Origin: Bizionia sp. M204
GTDB taxonomy: Bacteria > Bacteroidota > Bacteroidia > Flavobacteriales > Flavobacteriaceae
Direction of reading: 5' to 3'
Assembly: GCF_023205095.1 (NCBI RefSeq)
Contig: NZ_CP046242.1
Location: 2,345,001-2,409,000, forward strand
Length of the DNA stretch: 64,000 bases
Part shown: positions 45,734 to 54,609 of the stretch, in pieces
Layout: the number at the start of each line of letters is the position of its first letter
Numbering within the stretch: the stretch's first letter is position 1
The notes under the pieces: generated by a model
What the model saw: only the letters and a program-made list of their open reading frames with translations
Told to the model about the DNA's origin: nothing
Databases searched by the model: none
Program-made: the position numbers and the translations under genes

Positions 45734-47122
45734 ATGAAAAACATACAAGGTTACGTTGCTGAACATAAACAGCGATTTCTAAATGAACTCATTGAATTAT
45801 TAAAAATACCGTCGGTTAGTGCCGATTCTGCCTTCAAAAATGATGTACTTCGCACAGCCGATGCTGTCAAGTTTAGTTTAGAAAAAGCAGGCTGTGATCA
45901 TGTTGAAATATGTGAAACTGCGGGTTATCCAATTGTATATGGGGAAAAAATAATTGATGAAAATTTACCAACCATTTTGGTTTATGGACATTATGATGTG
46001 CAACCGGCTGATCCAATTGAATTATGGACGTCTCCTCCTTTTGAACCCGTTATTAAAAAAACAAACATTCATCCGGAAGGCGCCATTTTTGCTCGTGGTG
46101 CTTGTGATGATAAAGGCCAAATGTACATGCATGTAAAAGCCATGGAATTCATGACATCAACAAATCAATTACCTTGTAATGTAAAATTCATGATAGAAGG
46201 TGAAGAAGAAGTTGGTTCGGTTAACCTTTCAACCTTTGTAAAAAACAATCACGAAAAATTAAAGAATGACGTGATTCTTATTTCAGATACAGGCATGATT
46301 GCGAAAGATGTGCCAAGTATTACAACAGGCTTGCGCGGATTAAGCTATGTTGAAGTGGAAGTAACGGGTCCGAATCGTGATTTACATTCTGGATTATATG
46401 GTGGTGCTGTTGCAAACCCTATCAACGTTTTAACCAAAATGATAGCTGCTTTACACGATGAAAACAACCATATTACCATTCCCGGTTTTTATGATAAAGT
46501 TGAAGAGTTATCAAAAGAAGAACGTGCGGAAATGGCCAAAGCGCCTTTTTCACTCGATGCTTATAAAAAATCACTAAACATTGACGCTGTTTATGGCGAG
46601 GCTGGATTTACAACAAACGAACGCAATTCCATTCGACCAACATTAGACGTGAATGGTATTTGGGGTGGTTATATTGGTGAAGGCGCTAAAACGGTTATTG
46701 CCAGTAAAGCATTTGCAAAAATTTCTATGCGTTTGGTGCCACATCAAGAATGGGAAGAAATTACGGAACTTTTCAAAAAACACTTTGAAAGTATTGCGCC
46801 TGAAGGTGTCAAAGTTTTAGTAAAACCACATCATGGCGGACAAGGTTACGTAACACCTATTGATAGTTTAGGCTATCAAGCGGCAAGTAAAGCGTATGAA
46901 GAATCGTTTGGGAAAAAACCAATTCCTCAACGTTCTGGCGGAAGTATTCCTATTGTGTCCTTGTTTGAACAAGAACTTCAAAGCAAAACTATTTTAATGG
47001 GCTTTGGTTTGGATAGTGATGCTATCCACTCGCCAAACGAGCATTTTGGTGTATGGAATTATATAAAAGGTATTGAAACCATTCCGTTGTTTTATAAATA
47101 TTTTACGGAGCTTTCTAAATAA
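45734..47122 (+). CDS. M20-family dipeptidase
   Basis: 462 aa from the ATG at 45734; an in-frame start at 45626 would run through the tRNA promoter and is rejected. Two-zinc peptidase: VYGHYDVQPADP (His, Asp), ARGACDDKGQMYMH (bridging Asp), EGEEEVGS (catalytic Glu and ligand) and the lid-domain GLRGLSYVEVEVTG, with a final His in DAIHSPNEHFG. Similar to carnosinase-like and CNDP dipeptidases, which cleave small peptides in the cytoplasm. No signal peptide. Confidence 0.93.
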   Translation: MKNIQGYVAEHKQRFLNELIELLKIPSVSADSAFKNDVLRTADAVKFSLEKAGCDHVEICETAGYPIVYGEKIIDENLPTILVYGHYDVQPADPIELWTSPPFEPVIKKTNIHPEGAIFARGACDDKGQMYMHVKAMEFMTSTNQLPCNVKFMIEGEEEVGSVNLSTFVKNNHEKLKNDVILISDTGMIAKDVPSITTGLRGLSYVEVEVTGPNRDLHSGLYGGAVANPINVLTKMIAALHDENNHITIPGFYDKVEELSKEERAEMAKAPFSLDAYKKSLNIDAVYGEAGFTTNERNSIRPTLDVNGIWGGYIGEGAKTVIASKAFAKISMRLVPHQEWEEITELFKKHFESIAPEGVKVLVKPHHGGQGYVTPIDSLGYQAASKAYEESFGKKPIPQRSGGSIPIVSLFEQELQSKTILMGFGLDSDAIHSPNEHFGVWNYIKGIETIPLFYKYFTELSK

Positions 47123-47180
47123 ATACCACATAGAAATTTAATCGTCAAATCGCTTGATTTTTCGTGTTAGTAAGAAGAAA

Positions 47181-47227
47181 AAAGTATCGAGATTTAACGC
47201 TTTGTTGAATTTTTCGATACTTTTTTT
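47181..47227 (+). terminator. Intrinsic terminator after the M20 dipeptidase
   Basis: AAAGTATCGA (47181-47190) pairs with TCGATACTTT (47214-47223); loop 23 nt; T run to 47227. Lies 59 nt past the dipeptidase stop. Confidence 0.8.
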
Positions 47228-47286
47228 GTTTCAAATTAAACAATTAAATTCTACGAATAGCACTTTCAAAAATTAAAAAAAACACC

Positions 47287-47348
47287 TCTACACTTGTAGA
47301 ATACAAATTAATATTCTATGTTTGTAGAACACAATCTAAACTTGTAGA
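47287..47348 (+). promoter_or_regulatory. blaI promoter overlaid by three BlaI-type operators
   Basis: Three 14-bp sites with the pattern TCTAnnnnTGTAGA: TCTACACTTGTAGA (47287-47300, a perfect palindrome apart from the central CT), TCTATGTTTGTAGA (47315-47328) and TCTAAACTTGTAGA (47335-47348). TACA-N2-TGTA is the core recognised by BlaI/MecI repressors. A promoter fits exactly in them: TTG at 47294-47296 in site 1 and TATGTTTG (TAnnTTTG) at 47317-47324 in site 2, spaced 20 nt. Site 3 ends 2 nt before the ATG. Confidence 0.8.
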
Positions 47349-47350
47349 AC

Positions 47351-47719
47351 ATGCAGTTATCAAAATCGGAAGAAGAGTTAATGAATCACCTTTGGAAAAT
47401 GGAAAAAGGCTTTATGAAAGATTTGCTAGATGCCTATCCAGATCCTAAACCTGCTCCAACCACTGTTGCCACGCTTTTAAAACGTATGACGGATAAAAGG
47501 TTTATTGCTTATAATACCTTTGGGAAATCTCGAGAATATTTCCCGCTAGTTAAAAAGAAGGCCTATTTCTCCAAGCATGTTAACGGATTGATTAAAGATT
47601 TTTTTAATGACAGCGCGTCACAATTTGCATCGTTCTTCACCAAAGAAACCAACTTATCTAAAACGGAGTTGGAAGATTTAAAAAAACTGATAGATCAGCA
47701 AATTAAAAACAAACCGTAG
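47351..47719 (+). CDS. BlaI/MecI-family repressor
   Basis: 122 aa. Winged-helix DNA-binding domain (residues about 1-75: LSKSEEELMNHLWKMEKGF, then PAPTTVATLLKRMTDKRFI with the recognition helix) and a C-terminal dimerisation helix region (FFNDSASQFASFF onward). In the known systems the repressor is cleaved when a BlaR1-type M56 protease senses its signal, and here such a protease gene follows 88 nt downstream. The three operators in its own promoter indicate tight autoregulation. There is no beta-lactamase gene nearby, so the signal may be something other than beta-lactam. Confidence 0.92.
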   Translation: MQLSKSEEELMNHLWKMEKGFMKDLLDAYPDPKPAPTTVATLLKRMTDKRFIAYNTFGKSREYFPLVKKKAYFSKHVNGLIKDFFNDSASQFASFFTKETNLSKTELEDLKKLIDQQIKNKP

Positions 47720-47807
47720 TCGTCAAGATTACAAAAGGTTGACACCGAGAATTTAGTAAGATTCAACACGATCTTTTTAAAAATAAATATAAACAAATTA
47801 CATAATT

Positions 47808-49970
47808 ATGGACATCTACATTCTAAAATTTAGTGCTTGTTTGGCTGTTTTTATGTTGTTCTATAAATTAGTATTGGAGCGTGAAAGCATTCACCACTTT
47901 AAACGCTTCTATTTATTGGCAGCTCTTTTGGGTTCTGTTGCCATCCCATTTATTACGTTTACCACGTTTGTAGATGCTTCCGCATTTGGAAATCCAATTG
48001 TTTTTAGCAATTTAGAAACAATTAGTACGCCTACAGAAATAGCACCATCCATTTCCTACTATTTACCAACCATTTTATGGTCTATCTATTATTTAGGTGT
48101 CCTAATTTTTGCGGGGCGTTTCACCAATAATTTTATAAAACTTATTAATCGTATTAAACAAAATCCAAAGCATAAAAAGGGCAATTTGGTCCATGTTTTA
48201 TTGTCGGATTTAATTTATCCTCACACCTTTTTACAATACATATTTTTAAATAAATCAAAATATGAAGCGCATAAAATCCCACAAGAAGTTCTGCTTCACG
48301 AGGAAACTCATGCCAAGCAAAAACACGCTTTAGATATTTTGTTTATAGAGCTTATGCAAATTATATTTTGGTTTAATCCGCTTCTTTATTTTATTAAAAA
48401 AGACATTAAATTAAACCACGAATTTTTAGCTGATCAGGCTGTTCTTAAAACGGGAACGGACACCAAAACCTATCAGCATATCTTATTGGCATTTTCAGCT
48501 TCCAAGACTATGGAAGACGCACAGACTCATCATCTGGCGAATGCTATTAATTATTCATTAATCAAAAAACGATTTACAGTTATGAAATCACACACATCAA
48601 ACACCGTAAAATGGGTAAAAGGACTCTTCATCCTGCCCGTATTGGCTGTATTAATTTACAGTTTCAGTAGCACCAAAGAAGTTTTTAGATCATCAAAGCC
48701 TGGAATTATTAAAACTACCGAAGCCATAGAAAGCAAGAAAGATCAAACTAAATTACTTCTAAAAATATATGATGTTATTTGCGAAGATTGCAGGTTTAGT
48801 TTTGATAAAGCTCTCGTAAAAAACCTAAAAATAGAAACCAATACAACCGAAACTATTTCATCCTTTAAGTTTAAAGTTCCGGGAAAACCGACCGTTAATG
48901 TTGTAGGAAACGCATTGAGCGAAGAAGCCCTAACTAATTTAAATTCTGCCAAAATTGGCGATTATATTACAATATACGATATAAAAGCTTCTATAAACAG
49001 TATTAAAACGCCTATTCTAATTGAGTTGGTAGACAATCTAATTCCACCTCCTCCTCCTCCAGTTCCAGCAAACGCAACACCTGAACAAAAAACAAAATAC
49101 AAAAATGTTAGCAACGAATATTATAAAAAATATAAAGTAGATAACGGAAAAGTGAGTGAACGTTTACAGCCACCACCTCCACCTCCACCCGTTTCAGCAA
49201 ATGCCACACCCGAACAGAAAGCGAAATATGAAACACTTAGCAACGAATATTACAGCAAATACAAAGTGACAAATGGCAAGGTTGAACACAAATTACCACC
49301 TCCACCTCCACCATCTATTCCTGCAAATGCGACGCCAGAACAAAAAAAAGAATATATAAAAGCACAGCATGATTACAACCGGAATCATAAAGTGAAGAAA
49401 GTGCAAAAAAGTAAAATGCCACCACCTCCACCGCCTGCTCCAAAAACCATGGCTGTTGGCAAAAAAATAGATCAAGACTATTATGATTCACTAAGCACAT
49501 TAAACCCAGATAAAAATGCAAAAACAGGCTTTATAACTATAAATAATAAAACGCATTTTTACACCACAAATGAAGATGAAACTAAATACTATAATCGTTT
49601 AGGTTATGAGGTTGATATTAACGGAAAAACTTTATCAACGACTCAAACCAATGGCGCGGATGTTATAGCTGGGCAAAAAATTAGTAAGGTTTACCAAAAT
49701 AATCAGGTGGTAAGTGAGTTCAATACGGATTGGGTTTCGGAAACTAACGACCGTCAAGAGATTCCACAACCGCCCGCACCTCCTTCTGTGGCCCAATCCG
49801 CACATGAACTTGTAAAAAGTTTAAAGGAAAATGATATTAAATATTATTACAATGACAAACTGGTTTCCTACAGTGAAATATTAGAAATCACTAAAAAAGA
49901 ACCAAATATAAATATTTCAACAAAAATTACCGATGGTAAAGGAACAGCACATTTTAGCACTGTAAAATAA
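47808..49970 (+). CDS. M56 (BlaR1-like) membrane metallopeptidase with proline-rich repeats
   Basis: 720 aa. Residues about 1-290 are the M56 protease: several N-terminal helices, the zinc motif HEETHAKQKH near residue 165 and a Glu-containing LNHEFLADQAV, then a helix (VKGLFILPVLAVLIYSF). The extracytoplasmic part has a possible GldM-like segment (KFKVPGKPTVNVVGNALS) and three repeats of about 45 residues, each starting with a run of 6-7 prolines, then ANATPEQK and a Tyr/Lys-rich tail. The C-terminal part is not recognised. With BlaI it forms a sensing pair; the repeat domain may span the envelope or bind peptidoglycan. Confidence 0.88.
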   Translation: MDIYILKFSACLAVFMLFYKLVLERESIHHFKRFYLLAALLGSVAIPFITFTTFVDASAFGNPIVFSNLETISTPTEIAPSISYYLPTILWSIYYLGVLIFAGRFTNNFIKLINRIKQNPKHKKGNLVHVLLSDLIYPHTFLQYIFLNKSKYEAHKIPQEVLLHEETHAKQKHALDILFIELMQIIFWFNPLLYFIKKDIKLNHEFLADQAVLKTGTDTKTYQHILLAFSASKTMEDAQTHHLANAINYSLIKKRFTVMKSHTSNTVKWVKGLFILPVLAVLIYSFSSTKEVFRSSKPGIIKTTEAIESKKDQTKLLLKIYDVICEDCRFSFDKALVKNLKIETNTTETISSFKFKVPGKPTVNVVGNALSEEALTNLNSAKIGDYITIYDIKASINSIKTPILIELVDNLIPPPPPPVPANATPEQKTKYKNVSNEYYKKYKVDNGKVSERLQPPPPPPPVSANATPEQKAKYETLSNEYYSKYKVTNGKVEHKLPPPPPPSIPANATPEQKKEYIKAQHDYNRNHKVKKVQKSKMPPPPPPAPKTMAVGKKIDQDYYDSLSTLNPDKNAKTGFITINNKTHFYTTNEDETKYYNRLGYEVDINGKTLSTTQTNGADVIAGQKISKVYQNNQVVSEFNTDWVSETNDRQEIPQPPAPPSVAQSAHELVKSLKENDIKYYYNDKLVSYSEILEITKKEPNINISTKITDGKGTAHFSTVK
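49044..49442 (+). repeat. Coding repeat: three proline-rich units plus a fourth proline run
   Basis: Within the M56 gene, four CCA/CCT-rich polyproline runs start at about 49044, 49170, 49295 and 49418, separated by related sequence encoding ANATPEQK then a Tyr-rich stretch (SNEYYKKYKV, SNEYYSKYKV, diverging in the third). Unit length about 125 nt. The codons differ between copies, so the repeat is maintained at protein level. Confidence 0.85.
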
Positions 49971-49990
49971 AATATAATTTAATACAATTC

Positions 49991-50024
49991 ACCTCACTGG
50001 TTTCTGACCACGTGAGGTTTTTTT
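49991..50024 (+). terminator. Intrinsic terminator after the M56 gene
   Basis: ACCTCAC at 49991-49997 pairs with GTGAGGT at 50012-50018, with an inner TGGT/ACCA pair, followed by seven Ts to 50024. Separates blaI-M56 from the DUF4407 gene. Confidence 0.85.
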
Positions 50025-50124
50025 ATAAATAAACAGAACAAAACTGTAACAAAAACCACCATCTAACGTTCTAATAGTCAATCAACCTGTCTAACTTAAG
50101 GACAAGTCAAAACATCAATCAATC

Positions 50125-51225
50125 ATGTTAAAACAATTTTTCATCCTCTGTTCTGGGTCTGACCAAGACATTTTAAACACCTGTTCCAATGGTGAGCAAA
50201 ACAAATATGCCGGTATTGGCGCCACCGTTTTCTTTACGGCTGTTATGGCATTTATAGCAGCTAGTTATGCGCTTTACACCGTATTTGACAACTATTTTAT
50301 AGCTATGGGTTTTGGTGTTATTTGGGGTTTACTCATTTTTAATTTAGACCGTTTTATTGTTTCTACTATTAAGAAACGTGATCATAAAATAAACGAACTA
50401 CTTCAAGCCACACCACGACTCCTTTTGGCCGTCATTATTGCTATTGTTATTTCGAAACCATTAGAACTTAAAATTTTTGAAAAGGAGATCAATCAGGTGC
50501 TTTTAACTGAAAAGAACCAAATGACTCTTGAAAATCAGGAAGAGATTTCAAAACAATTCTTACCAAACATCCGCAATTTAGAAACAGATATTTCCGCTCT
50601 TAAAAACCAAATTACGGTAAAAGAAACCGAGGTTAATGCCTTATACGACACGTATATTCAAGAGGCGGAAGGAAGGGCTGGCACCAAACTATTAGGCAAA
50701 GGACCCGTTTACCAAGAAAAACGCGATAAACATGATATGGGTTTAGCCGAACTTCAAGATTTGAAAGTAAGCAATCAGGCTAAAATAGAAGTGCTTGAAA
50801 AGCAGATAGTAGATTTACGAAACAATCAACAAACGCAAGTACAAAATACACAACCCATTATTGATGGTTTTGATGGATTGATGGCACGCGTAAATGCGCT
50901 TCAGAAATTGCCTTGGCTCCCATCATTCTTTATTTTTCTATTGTTTTTGGCTATTGAAACATCACCAATTATTGCCAAATTATTATCGCTTAAAGGGCCT
51001 TATGATTACAAATTAGAAGATGCGGAGAGCACCGTAAAAACTTGGGCTACGCAAAAAATGAATGCGCGCAACGAGATTTTGAAAACAGATATGGTTTTGA
51101 ATAATAAAATTTATAAAGATATTTCAGAAGAAGACGAACTTTACAATTATAAGCGTAAAAAAGCACGGGAACTTATGCAGTTGCAAGCGGATGCATTTTT
51201 TCAGCATCAGAAAAAGGCGCTTTAA
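50125..51225 (+). CDS. DUF4407 integral membrane protein
   Basis: 366 aa. Three or four N-terminal helices (FFTAVMAFIAASYALYTVF, then GFGVIWGLLIFNLDRFIVST and LLLAVIIAIVISKPLEL), a long coiled-coil (about 125-250) and one further helix (SFFIFLLFLAIETSPIIAKL). The NLDRFIVS segment is the hallmark of DUF4407. Molecular function is unknown. It is separated from the M56 gene by a terminator, so it is probably its own unit. Confidence 0.9.
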   Translation: MLKQFFILCSGSDQDILNTCSNGEQNKYAGIGATVFFTAVMAFIAASYALYTVFDNYFIAMGFGVIWGLLIFNLDRFIVSTIKKRDHKINELLQATPRLLLAVIIAIVISKPLELKIFEKEINQVLLTEKNQMTLENQEEISKQFLPNIRNLETDISALKNQITVKETEVNALYDTYIQEAEGRAGTKLLGKGPVYQEKRDKHDMGLAELQDLKVSNQAKIEVLEKQIVDLRNNQQTQVQNTQPIIDGFDGLMARVNALQKLPWLPSFFIFLLFLAIETSPIIAKLLSLKGPYDYKLEDAESTVKTWATQKMNARNEILKTDMVLNNKIYKDISEEDELYNYKRKKARELMQLQADAFFQHQKKAL

Positions 51226-51264
51226 ATTTTTGTTTGTACTTTTAATGAACTAACACCAAACCTT

Positions 51265-51708
51265 ATGAAATCTATTTATCTCATTTTAAGCCTCCTATTT
51301 TCAGTTGGCACATTTGCACAATCTGAAACATCTAAAACCTATCTTGAAGATATGCAAGCCATTCGTGAGGTTTTAAGAACACAACAGGACGCTTGGAATA
51401 AATTTGATTTAGAAGGGTTTATGCAAGGTTATTGGAAAAGCGATTCGTTAAAATTTTATGGAAGCAATGGTGTTACCAAAGGATGGCATAAAACGTTAAG
51501 CAATTATAAAAAAGGCTATCCTAGTAAAGAATATACGGGTGAATTACAATTTACATTTAATTCTATTTCGCCAATTGAAGACCATTCTTATTATGTTATG
51601 GGTGAATACCATTTAAAACGCGCGGTTGGTAATGCCCAAGGTGAATTTCTTATTATCTTAAAGAAAATAAACGGTGAATGGAAAATAATAGCAGATATGT
51701 CTAGCTAA
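51265..51708 (+). CDS. Exported DUF4440 (SnoaL-fold) protein
   Basis: 147 aa with a signal peptide ending TFAQ (about residue 19). The mature part has the DUF4440 pattern: an N-terminal helix, RTQQDAWNKFDLEGFMQGYW, the LKFYGSNGVTKGWH strand-turn and the final GEWKIIADMSS strand. Periplasmic location inferred. Function unknown. Its stop abuts the stop of the convergent STAS gene with no gap. Confidence 0.85.
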   Translation: MKSIYLILSLLFSVGTFAQSETSKTYLEDMQAIREVLRTQQDAWNKFDLEGFMQGYWKSDSLKFYGSNGVTKGWHKTLSNYKKGYPSKEYTGELQFTFNSISPIEDHSYYVMGEYHLKRAVGNAQGEFLIILKKINGEWKIIADMSS

Positions 51709-51987
51709 TTAGGCCGCATCATTGGTTTTAAAATGATCGTACAAATCTTTACATCCAAAACCTATAATAGATAATTGCTTCTTTTTTAATAGGGATTCGT
51801 TGTGCAATTTTGCCAGTGCCATAACACCAAATTTATCTATGCTATCTAACTCTTCGATACTAATGGTTACGGATTGCAACTTATCGAATACGTTTTCAAA
51901 TTCCTCTTGAAACATACCAACAGACTTTTTATCAAGGATACCTTTTACGTTAAAAAAGTTGTTATAGTTTGAAATTACTAAACTCAT
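51709..51987 (-). CDS. STAS-domain protein (anti-sigma-antagonist-like)
   Basis: 92 aa. The fold pattern of a STAS domain is present: FFNVKGILDKKSVGMFQEEF, VTISIEEL and the loop plus helix DSIDKFGVMALAKLH. In SpoIIAA-type proteins the phosphorylated Ser follows the Asp of the DS(S/T)G loop; here the place is SIDKFG, with no clear Ser at the site, so phospho-regulation is doubtful. No cognate anti-sigma factor is seen next to it. Confidence 0.72.
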   Translation of the reverse strand: MSLVISNYNNFFNVKGILDKKSVGMFQEEFENVFDKLQSVTISIEELDSIDKFGVMALAKLHNESLLKKKQLSIIGFGCKDLYDHFKTNDAA

Positions 51988-52204
51988 GACATATGATTTT
52001 TAAATATTAAACAATACATAAAGTGCTACTAATCATATGAGGGATACCGTAAATATAACATCTTTAACCAATTACTCGTATAGTTTTCGATATACGGCAG
52101 AACTTTCAGACTAATGCTATTAAATTGCAGAAATTACGGACAAACAACTGCTTTTTAAGAGGTTACATTAATCACCATTATTTTAAACGTTACTTTTTAC
52201 ATAT

Positions 52205-52558
52205 TCACGATATTTTTGAACCGTTTGGCATTTGACGTTCAGGCTGCAATAAGACCACATCTTTATCTTCTCCTAATCCTCCTAAAATTAAGCATTCACT
52301 CATGATGTTGGCTATTTGTTTTGCTGGAAAATTTACAATAGCCACCACCTGCCTTCCTATAAGTTCATCAATTTCATATAGGTTTGTTATTTGAGCTGAC
52401 GTTTTCAACTTGCCCAACGCACCAAAATCTACTATCAATTTATAGGCGGGATTTTTAGCTTCCTTAAAAATTTCTGCGGATAGAATTGTTCCAATCCGCA
52501 TGTCAACTTTTAAAAAATCTTCCCAATTTAAATTTTTAGTTATCATAAATTCTGACAT
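52205..52558 (-). CDS. csaA: CsaA-type tRNA-binding-domain protein
   Basis: 117 aa: a single OB-fold EMAP-II-like domain with VDMRIGTILSAEIF, the AQITNLYEIDELIGRQVVAI core and ECLILGGLG. CsaA has chaperone and protein-export activity in Bacillus. The start could be the Met at codon 5 (MITKNLNWEDF), which better matches relatives. Lone gene, with 165 nt before the divergent AraC-type regulator. Confidence 0.9.
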   Translation of the reverse strand: MSEFMITKNLNWEDFLKVDMRIGTILSAEIFKEAKNPAYKLIVDFGALGKLKTSAQITNLYEIDELIGRQVVAIVNFPAKQIANIMSECLILGGLGEDKDVVLLQPERQMPNGSKIS

Positions 52559-52723
52559 TTTTAAGAATATATTTAGTTCGTTAAGCTAATTTAAGAATTA
52601 TCTCTAATTTGTAATTGTTATTTTTATTAGGATAGATTGGTATTATATTATCTAAAAAAATAATTTATTAAACTTACGAATAGTATTTGCTTAATTTTAC
52701 TTTTCAGATGATTTAAATACACC

Positions 52724-53572
52724 ATGAAAGTACTTCCATTTAAAATTCCAAAACCAGAACAAGATACTCTAATTTATCAAGAGGATTTTGAAACGAGCTT
52801 TTATGATAAACTGCATCAACATGAAGAAATACAATTCAGTATTATTTTGGAAGGCGAAGGCACGCTGATTGTTGGTGACACGGTTAATTTCTATTCTAAA
52901 AACGACATTCTTATTTTAGATAGTAATATGCCACATGTATTTAAAAGTGATGTAAAAGCTTCCGAACACTCACGAATGTTATCATTGTTTTTTACGAAGG
53001 AGTCGTTTGGTTCTGATTTTTTTGACTTGGAAGAATTGCTGGAATTACAGAAATTTTTTAAGCGTTCCAAACATGGATTTAAAGTAACATCTCATAAAAA
53101 GGTTTTAAAAAAATTATTCTTAAAGCTTGAAGCATCTAGTAAATTAGAACGTTTTATAGTTTTACTACAATTAATGAAGATAGCGTCACAAGCTAACTAC
53201 GAGAGTTTATCATCCTTTATATATGATAAAAAATATTCCGATAATGAAGGAAAACGCATGCGTGATGTTTTGGCATTTACTATGAATCAATATACAACCA
53301 ACATTACGCTTGATGCTGTTGCAGAAGTATCTAACATGACGAAAAACGCCTTTTGCAAATATTTTAAAAAACGCACCAACAAAACCTATTTTCAATTTTT
53401 AAATGAATTGCGTATTGAAAACGCGTGTAAGCTTATGCAAACACAAACGGATAGTTCCATTTCTGAAATTGCCTATCAATCTGGTTTTAATAATATTTCG
53501 AATTTTAATCGGCAATTTAAAATGATAAAGGGAAAATCACCCAACAACTATCGGAAAAATCCGAATTCATAG
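52724..53572 (+). CDS. AraC-family transcriptional regulator
   Basis: 282 aa. An N-terminal cupin sensor (HEEIQFSIILEGEGTLIVGD, then ILDSNMPHVFKSDV) and a C-terminal double helix-turn-helix (LDAVAEVSNMTKNAFCKYFK and ISEIAYQSGFNNISNFNRQF, ending GKSPNNYR). The cupin pattern resembles regulators of sugar or aromatic genes, but no such operon adjoins it; divergent partner is csaA. Ligand unknown. Confidence 0.92.
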   Translation: MKVLPFKIPKPEQDTLIYQEDFETSFYDKLHQHEEIQFSIILEGEGTLIVGDTVNFYSKNDILILDSNMPHVFKSDVKASEHSRMLSLFFTKESFGSDFFDLEELLELQKFFKRSKHGFKVTSHKKVLKKLFLKLEASSKLERFIVLLQLMKIASQANYESLSSFIYDKKYSDNEGKRMRDVLAFTMNQYTTNITLDAVAEVSNMTKNAFCKYFKKRTNKTYFQFLNELRIENACKLMQTQTDSSISEIAYQSGFNNISNFNRQFKMIKGKSPNNYRKNPNS

Positions 53573-53607
53573 GTTTCGAAAAAGAGAGAAAATGCCTTAA
53601 TTACATA

Positions 53608-54186
53608 TTATGTTTTCTTGACATATTTGGTAATAATCACTATGTGCTGACCATCAACTTTACCCTCAATAAATTCGGCATTTTCATGATCTAAACGAAT
53701 GTTTCTTACAGCTGTACCTTGTTTAGCAACCATACTAGAACCCTTCACTTTTAAATCTTTTATCAATACAACGGAATCGCCATTATCCAGAATTACACCA
53801 TTTACATCACGATGAATGATTTTATTGGCTTCATCTTCATGTTCGCCTGTCGCGCGAGCTAATGCTAATGCCTCATCATCCAAATACATCATATCCAATA
53901 AATCTTTTGGCCAACCTTCACTTCGTAAACGTTGGAGCATACGCCATGCCATAATTTGAACCGCAACATGCTCACTCCACATACTATCATTTAAACAACG
54001 CCAATGATTGGGGTCCATGTCTGTGTTTTCTTCAATTTGATCCAAACAGGTTTTACAAACCAAAACATCATTGGCCACGTTTTCATTTAAAGATGGCGGA
54101 ATGGTATATTGTTTTAAGTCGTTAGTGGATGTACATAATTCGCAAGTATTATTACTGCGTTCTTGAATCATTTGTAATACGCTCAT
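53608..54186 (-). CDS. phnA: PhnA-domain protein
   Basis: 192 aa. N-terminal zinc ribbon (CELC at about 15-18, and CKTC at about 44-47), then the PhnA domain with VNGVILDNGDSVVLIKDLKV and VAKQGTAVRNIRLD, ending with the GQHIVIITKYVKKT strand. The old name (alkylphosphonate uptake) has little support. No phn genes are near. First of a group of minus-strand genes read in the order 55233 to 53608. Confidence 0.9.
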   Translation of the reverse strand: MSVLQMIQERSNNTCELCTSTNDLKQYTIPPSLNENVANDVLVCKTCLDQIEENTDMDPNHWRCLNDSMWSEHVAVQIMAWRMLQRLRSEGWPKDLLDMMYLDDEALALARATGEHEDEANKIIHRDVNGVILDNGDSVVLIKDLKVKGSSMVAKQGTAVRNIRLDHENAEFIEGKVDGQHIVIITKYVKKT

Positions 54187-54243
54187 GGTGGTTTTTATTG
54201 AAGTTTAACACAGGTCTTTTTCAGACTGCAAACATACTGCTTT

Positions 54244-54606
54244 TTACTGAAGTGTTTCGCGGATTTTTTTGGATAAGGATTTTACAATTAAATCATAGGA
54301 GTCGTCTATCAACTGCTTTACAAGCGGGATTGCTAATTCACCTTTATACAAACTAATGGTATTCCAATGTTTTTTACTCATGTGATAACCAGGTTCTACA
54401 CTTTCATAGTTTGCGCGTAATCCCAAAGCATATTCGGGGTCGCATTTAAGGTTAATTGTGGCTTCATTTTTCTCCCAGTTTTTTAAAGAGGTTAGTAGGA
54501 ACATTTTATTACCTACTTTAAAGACTAGAACATCTTCATCAAACGGAAAATGCTCCGTAACCCCTTTTTTGGTTATGCAATAATCACGAAGTTGTTCTAT
54601 ATTCAC
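54244..54606 (-). CDS. MmcQ/YjbR-family DNA-binding-like protein
   Basis: 120 aa: MNIEQLRDYCITKKGVTEHF, then VLVFKVGNKMFLL and the family hallmark KHWNTISLYKGELAIPLVKQ. YjbR has a double-wing fold; DNA binding is suggested for the family only. Three nt from the DUF4230 gene upstream. Confidence 0.9.
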   Translation of the reverse strand: MNIEQLRDYCITKKGVTEHFPFDEDVLVFKVGNKMFLLTSLKNWEKNEATINLKCDPEYALGLRANYESVEPGYHMSKKHWNTISLYKGELAIPLVKQLIDDSYDLIVKSLSKKIRETLQ

Positions 54607-54609
54607 ACG

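Noticed and set aside
49044-49442. Direct repeats as a possible CRISPR array
   Set aside because: The repeats are in frame inside a 720-codon gene, encode polyproline units and differ at synonymous sites.
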